Shown here piece after piece: positions 1-4,113 of a DNA stretch of 5,567 bases. The stretch covers positions 1 to 5,567 of the forward strand of contig JAHEMX010000274.1 of the NCBI GenBank assembly GCA_024643445.1. The letters run 5' to 3'. Every line of letters begins with the position of its first letter. The first letter of the stretch is position 1. The position numbers were made by a program, and so were the translations under genes. The notes beneath the pieces are model-generated. The model worked only from the letters and a program-made list of their open reading frames with translations. It ran no database searches and was not told where the DNA came from. The stretch comes from Desulfobulbaceae bacterium. Its GTDB lineage: Bacteria; Desulfobacterota; Desulfobulbia; Desulfobulbales; Desulfocapsaceae.

Positions 1-1
1 C

Positions 2-436
2 GTTCAGGATGTCTGCGGACAGATGAGCCTGATCGCACAGGCCAGAGCCATTGAACTTAGCATGGCGGATCTCTTTCCGGTGAGCGTTCAGGGGGATCGT
101 GAACACCTGAGACGACTGGTAGTGAACCTGGTGGACAACGCGCTCAAATATACCGGGACAGGAGGACTTGTCCGCCTGACGCTGAAAGAAAGCGCGGGCT
201 GGGCAGTGCTTGAAATCACCGATAACGGTATCGGCCTGACGGTCGAAGAGCAGAAAAAAATCTTCAACCGTTTTCACCGTGCCTCCGAGGCACGCAGCAG
301 TGACGGCAAGGGCGTCGGTCTTGGTCTGAGTATCGCCCTGTCCATCGCCGAAGCGCACAGCGGCAGAATCGAGGTTGCAAGCACACCGGGCCGGGGAAGC
401 ACTTTTTCCCTCTATCTCCCGGCAACCTCCCGATAA
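2..436 (+). CDS. Sensor histidine kinase, C-terminal ATP-binding part (5' end outside window)
   Basis: This is the catalytic end of a two-component sensor kinase, which phosphorylates its own histidine and passes the phosphate to a response regulator. The frame is open from base 2, so the ATG at 23 is internal; 144 residues are visible. Numbering from base 2, the N box is at about 41-51 (VNLVDNALKYT, Asn42 and Asn46), the G1 box at 74-78 (DNGIG), the F box at 88-93 (IFNRFHRA region) and the G2 box at 102-110 (GKGVGLGLS). The typical ending GxGSTFSLYLP follows. All HATPase_c elements are intact, so the domain should bind ATP. The phospho-accepting His, any membrane segments and the sensor domain lie upstream and cannot be judged. 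The close N-to-G1 spacing and the F box fit the HPK1/EnvZ-like class that pairs with OmpR-type regulators. The next gene is htrA, 187 bases downstream, which suggests envelope stress as the signal (inference). Confidence 0.93.
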   Translation, partial: VQDVCGQMSLIAQARAIELSMADLFPVSVQGDREHLRRLVVNLVDNALKYTGTGGLVRLTLKESAGWAVLEITDNGIGLTVEEQKKIFNRFHRASEARSSDGKGVGLGLSIALSIAEAHSGRIEVASTPGRGSTFSLYLPATSR

Positions 437-485
437 GACTTACTGTCCTCTCGGGTGCCTTGGTTAGTAAGGTTATGCATGATGC

Positions 486-493
486 TTTTTTTT
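486..493 (+). terminator. T8 tract after the kinase gene, possible weak terminator
   Basis: Eight T in a row lie 50 bases after the kinase stop codon. The only nearby inverted repeat is CTTACT (439-444) with AGTAAG (466-471), which ends 14 bases before the T run, and GCA/TGC next to it is only 3 bp. This is a poor intrinsic terminator. Some read-through from the kinase into htrA is possible. Confidence 0.25.
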
Positions 494-520
494 CTTTTCT
501 TTCACACTTATCATCTTCGG

Positions 521-552
521 TTAATCCTCCTTTAATCTTCGTGCCCTATTAT
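521..552 (+). promoter_or_regulatory. Candidate activator-dependent htrA promoter with TTAATC direct repeats
   Basis: TTAATC occurs at 521-526 and again at 532-537, exactly 11 bp apart, about one helical turn. A related TTATC lies at 508-512, and the last two copies of the pattern share a CTTC tail (515-518, 537-540). A TATTAT -10-like box lies at 547-552. No good -35 hexamer is found 16-18 bp before it; the repeats occupy that place. This layout is typical of promoters where an OmpR/PhoB-type regulator binds direct repeats overlapping the -35 region. That the regulator is the partner of the kinase encoded just upstream is inference. The transcription start would be near 558-560. Confidence 0.45.
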
Positions 553-553
553 C

Positions 554-588
554 TCATTCATGGGAACAGATAGGATTCTCATGAATGG
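554..588 (+). repeat. Inverted repeat / stem-loop at the predicted 5' end of the htrA mRNA
   Basis: CATTCATG (555-562) and CATGAATG (580-587) are perfect inverted repeats. As RNA the stem extends to 13 pairs, 554-566 with 576-588, including two G-U pairs, closed by a 9-base loop (567-575). It begins only a base or two after the -10-like box, so it would form the very 5' end of the htrA transcript, and it ends 22 bases before the Shine-Dalgarno sequence. It could be a 5' stabilising hairpin or, as DNA, an operator for a dimeric repressor. It does not hide the ribosome binding site. Confidence 0.55.
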
Positions 589-610
589 CCCGAACGATAG
601 AATTCAAGAC

Positions 611-618
611 AAGGAGGT
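611..618 (+). promoter_or_regulatory. Strong Shine-Dalgarno sequence of htrA
   Basis: AAGGAGGT lies 5 bases before the ATG at 624. It is an almost complete match to the anti-Shine-Dalgarno end of 16S rRNA and fixes the htrA start. It predicts high translation, in contrast to the weak sites before the next two genes. Confidence 0.85.
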
Positions 619-623
619 AGAAC

Positions 624-2126
624 ATGGATAATCAATTAACACACAGAGGACAAAGCAAAAAAACCGGCAGATCAAGGACGAAGAAGCTGCTGGTGACCGG
701 ACTGCCATTCCTGGCGGCAGGATTTTTGATCGCGGCAGGAATTAACGGGATACACCCCTCGTTCGCCGAGGATATAACCAACGGTCCGCACGTAACGACA
801 ACAGCGCCATCGAGCATGCCGAGTTCCTTTGCCGAACTGGCAGACAAACTGAGCCCGACGGTGGTCAATGTCAAGGTAGTTAAAGTTGAACAGGCCGGCT
901 TCCAGGGACCGAACATGGGGAATGATCCCTTCGGCGAGTTTTTCGGACGCTTTTATGATGGAAGAGAACAGAGTCCGAAGAGCTATCGCTCTCAGGGCGC
1001 AGGTTCCGGCGTTATCATCAGCAACGACGGGTATATACTCTCCAACAATCATGTTGTTGAAGGGGCCCAGGAGGTAACCGTCACCCTCGCCAACGAGAAG
1101 GAATACAAGGCAAAAGTAATCGGCACCGACCCGAAGACTGATCTTGCCGTTTTGAAAATCGATGCTGATAAGGAGCTGCCGTCGGCGACACTCGGTGATT
1201 CCGACCAGCTCAAGGTCGGCGACTGGGTTGTTGCCATCGGCAACCCCTTCGGCCTGAGCCACACGGTCACCTCCGGCATTGTCAGCGCCAAGGGCCGGGT
1301 CATCGGTGCCGGACCGTATGACGATTTCATCCAGACCGATGCCTCCATAAATCCCGGTAATTCCGGCGGCCCCCTGTTCAACTTGAACGGCGAGGTGATC
1401 GGTATCAATACCGCCATCATCCCGCAGGGCCAGGGTATCGGTTTCGCCATCCCGATCAGCACGGCCAAACCGCTGATCCCGCAACTGGTAAGCAACGGTG
1501 AAATTACCCGCGGTTATCTTGGGGTCAATATCCAGGACATCACTCCCGATCTGGCAAAAGCCCTGAACGTTAAAGATGCCAAGGGCGCCCTGGTTGCTGA
1601 TGTTGTCTCTGACAGTCCTGCCGAGAAAAGCGGGATAGCACGCGGAGATATCATCATTACCTATGACGGCAAAACCATAAAAGACAGCCGCGACCTGCCG
1701 GCCAAGGTTGCCGCAACGCCTGTCGGTGAAAAAGTTCCGGTAACAATCCTTCGCGACGGCAAGGAGAAAGAGCTGACCGTAACGGTTGCCAGGCTCTCTT
1801 CCGACGGCCCGCAATTTGGCAAAACGGCAGAACCCACCAAAGGTAAATGGGGACTTCAGCTGCACGAACTGACCCCACAGATTGGTGAACAGTTACAGCT
1901 CAAAACCGACCAGGGTGTTGCGGTCGTCGGCGTCGAGCCGGACAGTGCGGCAGCCGAGGCAGGTATCCGGCAGGGCGATGTGATCATCGAGGTAAACCGC
2001 AAAGCAGTTGCCTCTGTTGATGACGTCATGAAGAACATCAACAATGCAGAAGACAAAGACCACCTGCTGCTGCTCGTTCAGAGGCAGAATGGCAAATTCT
2101 ACGTACCACTGGAACAGCAGGGATAA
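624..2126 (+). CDS. htrA: DegP/DegQ (HtrA) family periplasmic serine endoprotease
   Basis: This ATP-independent protease and chaperone degrades or refolds damaged envelope proteins. The 500-residue length matches the two-PDZ DegP/DegQ class. A basic n-region (residues 1-21, longer than usual) is followed by a hydrophobic segment (22-40) and a likely signal peptidase I site after Ala48 (SFA|ED), so the mature protein is periplasmic. The trypsin-like domain has the full triad: His143 (SNNHVV), Asp173 (TDLAVLKI) and Ser247 in GNSGGP. The LA-loop region is short (about 91-125, with GEFFGRF), more like DegQ than E. coli DegP. PDZ1 spans about 292-386 with a YLGV binding loop at 298-301. PDZ2 spans about 408-495 and starts with the degenerate loop WGLQL. 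The start is supported by AAGGAGGT. It follows a sensor kinase gene and precedes a transporter. Which of degP or degQ it corresponds to cannot be decided, so htrA is used. Confidence 0.97.
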   Translation: MDNQLTHRGQSKKTGRSRTKKLLVTGLPFLAAGFLIAAGINGIHPSFAEDITNGPHVTTTAPSSMPSSFAELADKLSPTVVNVKVVKVEQAGFQGPNMGNDPFGEFFGRFYDGREQSPKSYRSQGAGSGVIISNDGYILSNNHVVEGAQEVTVTLANEKEYKAKVIGTDPKTDLAVLKIDADKELPSATLGDSDQLKVGDWVVAIGNPFGLSHTVTSGIVSAKGRVIGAGPYDDFIQTDASINPGNSGGPLFNLNGEVIGINTAIIPQGQGIGFAIPISTAKPLIPQLVSNGEITRGYLGVNIQDITPDLAKALNVKDAKGALVADVVSDSPAEKSGIARGDIIITYDGKTIKDSRDLPAKVAATPVGEKVPVTILRDGKEKELTVTVARLSSDGPQFGKTAEPTKGKWGLQLHELTPQIGEQLQLKTDQGVAVVGVEPDSAAAEAGIRQGDVIIEVNRKAVASVDDVMKNINNAEDKDHLLLLVQRQNGKFYVPLEQQG

Positions 2127-2133
2127 CTCTTCC

Positions 2134-2174
2134 GGCTGACGGGAACTGCTGCATCGCCAAAACTCCTGTCAGCC
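2134..2174 (+). repeat. Stem-loop between htrA and the transporter gene
   Basis: GGCTGACGGGA (2134-2144) pairs with TCCTGTCAGCC (2164-2174) over 11 bp with one G-T(U) pair; the loop is 19 bases. It begins 8 bases after the htrA stop and ends 14 bases before the GTG of the transporter. No T run follows, so it is not a classic intrinsic terminator. It more likely protects the upstream htrA message from 3' decay, sets differential expression in a shared transcript, or tunes translation of the next gene, whose weak ribosome site abuts it. Confidence 0.6.
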
Positions 2175-2177
2175 CGT

Positions 2178-2184
2178 GGTGAGA
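2178..2184 (+). promoter_or_regulatory. Weak ribosome binding site deciding a GTG start
   Basis: GGTGAGA lies 4-5 bases before the GTG at 2189 and is the only purine-rich, SD-like sequence there. It is close to the foot of the stem-loop ending at 2174. Two other GTG codons at 2176 and 2179 are in a different frame that stops at TAG 2206-2208, so they cannot start the transporter. The next in-frame ATG (2312) would cut into the first membrane segment, so GTG 2189 is preferred. Confidence 0.5.
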
Positions 2185-2188
2185 AACC

Positions 2189-3880
2189 GTGGCAAAAAAA
2201 AACCATAGCACTGATAACCAGGTCCGAAGCGCCACTCCCCTCCGGGCCTGGTTCAACAACCCAAAAGCATCACTGACCAGCCAGATACATCTCTCCTACC
2301 TGCCGCCATTGATGGTCTATATGGCGGCAGGCATTTCTGGCTTAACCGGCATCGTCGGAACATTCTTCATCAAGGATTACCTTGGTCTCCCTGCAGAATT
2401 TCTGGCGATGCTCGGTTTTTGGGCCGGCCTGCCCTGGGCGCTGAAGATGCCGCTCGGCCACCTGGTCGATATTATCTGGCGCTGGAAATCATTACTCGTG
2501 TTTTTAGGGGCTGCACTCATCGCTGCCAGCCTTGCCATCATGCTCGGACTTGTCAGTTCCTCCTCCCTCCTGACCCCCCACATGAGCGTGGAAGCATGGT
2601 TTGTGCTGGCGGCGATGCTTGCTCCGATCGGCTACGTCGTCCAGGATGTCGTAGCCGATGCCATGACGGTTGAAGCGGTACCGACCGTGGATAAAGACGG
2701 CACGGTGATCGATCCTCAAAGGCTCAAGGCGATGCACACCACCATGCAGACACTGGGCCGGGTGGCGGTCGTTGGCGGCGGCATTGCGGTATCGCTGGTC
2801 AATATCGTCTTCTTCGTTGATGTGGGCAGCATGCTGGAAGAACAGAAAATTTCAGTTTATATAAAGATTTACCAGATGGCCCTGGCGATCCCGCTGATCT
2901 CGGTTGCCGGGGTGGTTCTGGCAGAGATCCTGAAACGTTTCCAGGCACCAAAGTGGCGTACCGGCAAACGGCAATCCGGGGACGCAAACCAACCCGTTTT
3001 CCCCCGACCTGCAAAAGTTCAACCCAACTGGTGGATTCTTGGCGGCAGCCTCGCTTTTGTTATCTTCACCGTGGTTATGGGGTTGACGCAGCTTCCGTAT
3101 AACCAGGAAATGGTTTTTACCGGTTCGATGGCCGTCGTTGTTTTCCTGATGGCCAAACTGCTCAAGGAACTTGCCCCCGCCGCCCGGCGCAGCCTGGTCG
3201 CCACCGCCGTCGTTATCTTCGTTTTCCGCGCCCTGCCCGGACCCGGTGCCGGTGCAACCTGGTGGCAGATCGACAAGCTGGGTTTTGACCAGCAGTTTAT
3301 CTCGATACTTTCGCTCATCGGCAGTTGCCTGGCGCTATTTGGCATGTTCATTTTCCGCCGGTTTATGGCGGAGAAATCTATTTTCTACGTAATCGGTTTC
3401 CTGACCGTTGCCGGATCACTGCTGAGCCTTCCCATTATCGGTATGTTTTACGGCCTGCACGAGTGGACGGCAAGACTCACCGCTGGGTTCGTTGATGCAC
3501 GCTTTATCGCTGTCGTCGACACCGCGCTCGAGTCCCCGCTCGGCCAGGTGGCGATGATACCGATGCTGGCCTGGATCGCCGGCAGTGCTCCAGCACATCT
3601 GAAGGCAACCTTTTTTGCAGTCATGGCCTCTTTTACCAACCTCGCGCTGTCACTGAGCAGCCTCACCACCAAATACCTCAACCAGGTCTTCACCATAAGC
3701 CGTGAGGTCCTCGACCCGGTGACCAACAAAACAGTTGTTGCGGCCAATTATTCTGAGCTCGGCTCCCTGCTTATCACCGTCACCGCACTCGGTCTGCTCC
3801 TTCCCCTCACCACCATCTGGCTGATCAAATTTCTGGATACACCAAAATCTTTGCCGGAAAACGTTATACCCGAAACCTGA
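2189..3880 (+). CDS. BT1-like (folate/biopterin transporter family) MFS membrane transporter
   Basis: This is a 563-residue inner-membrane protein with roughly 12-14 hydrophobic segments, near residues 41-61, 72-92, 101-122, 134-152, 190-210, 228-247, 283-300, 308-325, 335-348, 370-389, 397-420, 452-466, 473-492 and 523-548. BT1-like marks, recalled from memory, are FFIKDYLGLPAEF (59-71) with LPWALKMPLGHLVD (81-94), VQDVVADAMTVE (151-162), RALPGPG then LGFDQQF (347-370), and a late segment LKATFFAVMASFTNLALS (471-488). Known BT1 members move folates, pterins or S-adenosylmethionine, but many bacterial ones have no known substrate, so none is assigned. A general MFS or AmpG-type permease is the alternative. 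Two polar loops stand out: residues 164-180 (VDKDGTVIDP) and 506-520. It probably shares a transcript with htrA, 62 bases upstream. It starts at GTG followed by nine A. Confidence 0.75.
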   Translation: MAKKNHSTDNQVRSATPLRAWFNNPKASLTSQIHLSYLPPLMVYMAAGISGLTGIVGTFFIKDYLGLPAEFLAMLGFWAGLPWALKMPLGHLVDIIWRWKSLLVFLGAALIAASLAIMLGLVSSSSLLTPHMSVEAWFVLAAMLAPIGYVVQDVVADAMTVEAVPTVDKDGTVIDPQRLKAMHTTMQTLGRVAVVGGGIAVSLVNIVFFVDVGSMLEEQKISVYIKIYQMALAIPLISVAGVVLAEILKRFQAPKWRTGKRQSGDANQPVFPRPAKVQPNWWILGGSLAFVIFTVVMGLTQLPYNQEMVFTGSMAVVVFLMAKLLKELAPAARRSLVATAVVIFVFRALPGPGAGATWWQIDKLGFDQQFISILSLIGSCLALFGMFIFRRFMAEKSIFYVIGFLTVAGSLLSLPIIGMFYGLHEWTARLTAGFVDARFIAVVDTALESPLGQVAMIPMLAWIAGSAPAHLKATFFAVMASFTNLALSLSSLTTKYLNQVFTISREVLDPVTNKTVVAANYSELGSLLITVTALGLLLPLTTIWLIKFLDTPKSLPENVIPET

Positions 3881-3907
3881 TTTATATTTTTACCTGCAGA
3901 AACAGCT

Positions 3908-3928
3908 CCGGGCTCCCGTCGCACCCGG
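3908..3928 (+). repeat. Short GC-rich inverted repeat after the transporter gene
   Basis: CCGGG (3908-3912) and CCCGG (3924-3928) form a 5-bp stem with an 11-base loop, 27 bases after the transporter stop. No T run follows, so a terminator role is weak. Part of a longer leader structure is the other reading. Confidence 0.3.
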
Positions 3929-3945
3929 CTTCGATTTGCGCAGCA

Positions 3946-4008
3946 GCACGATCAAGCTCCGTCCTTCCCTGTAGCTCAGGCTCCCGGCAAGGACGCATTT
4001 ACTCGTGC
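3946..4008 (+). repeat. Nested inverted repeats, possible structured leader RNA before the AFOR gene
   Basis: Three stems nest inside one another. GCACGA (3946-3951) pairs with TCGTGC (4003-4008), CGTCCTT (3960-3966) with AAGGACG (3989-3995), and CCTG (3968-3971) with CAGG (3977-3980) around a 5-base loop. Together they would fold a 63-base extended hairpin with internal loops. No T run follows on either strand, so it is not an intrinsic terminator. If transcription of the AFOR gene starts upstream of 3946, this would be a structured 5' leader ending about 105 bases before the start codon. If it starts in the AT-rich stretch after 4009, it is untranscribed or belongs to the 3' end of the transporter message. 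I did not recognise a known riboswitch with confidence. Confidence 0.4.
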
Positions 4009-4054
4009 GATATAAAAGTAAATAGGTAATAATACTAGACTGTATGGTAAAAAA
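4009..4054 (+). promoter_or_regulatory. AT-rich stretch likely to contain a promoter for the AFOR gene
   Basis: This stretch is much richer in A+T than its surroundings and holds several -10-like sequences (TATAAA at 4011-4016, TAATAAT at 4027-4033, TAATAC at 4030-4035). None has a convincing TTGACA-like partner at 16-18 bp, so no exact promoter is proposed. The position, 60-105 bases before the AFOR start and after the transporter stop, fits an independent promoter. Confidence 0.3.
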
Positions 4055-4101
4055 GTCGGGAGTGATCGTTTTTTTTGACTCGTTAATCAATTTCCTTTGC
4101 C

Positions 4102-4107
4102 GAGGTT
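4102..4107 (+). promoter_or_regulatory. Ribosome binding site of the AFOR gene
   Basis: GAGGTT lies 6 bases before the ATG at 4114. Its strength is moderate, and it supports that start codon, which also gives the expected AFOR N-terminus. Confidence 0.6.
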
Positions 4108-4113
4108 CGAAAA

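Noticed and set aside
23..25. ATG as the start of a small standalone ATPase-domain protein
   Set aside because: The frame is open upstream to the window edge, no ribosome site precedes this ATG, and the sequence before it reads like the usual linker after a kinase dimerisation domain.
429..455. CCCGA/TCGGG inverted repeat over the kinase stop codon
   Set aside because: The stem is only 5 bp with a 17-base loop, the pairing does not extend either way, and it competes with the neighbouring CTTACT/AGTAAG pairing.
672..1865. Open frame of 397 codons on the - strand opposite htrA
   Set aside because: It is in exact codon register with htrA, so it stays open simply because htrA avoids TTA, CTA and TCA in this stretch; it ends at the TCA at 672-674. 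The peptide shows no recognisable family and there is no ribosome site.
3972..3979. TAGCTCAG, resembling a tRNA D-arm, with GGTTCGA at 4104-4110 resembling a T-arm
   Set aside because: The two are more than 120 bases apart, there is no acceptor or anticodon stem between them, and GGTTCGA is part of the AFOR ribosome site.
4055..4076. Possible intrinsic terminator ending in T8 before the AFOR gene
   Set aside because: The sequence before the T run forms no GC-rich stem (only 2 bp plus A-T pairing), and the run lies just upstream of the AFOR start rather than after the transporter.
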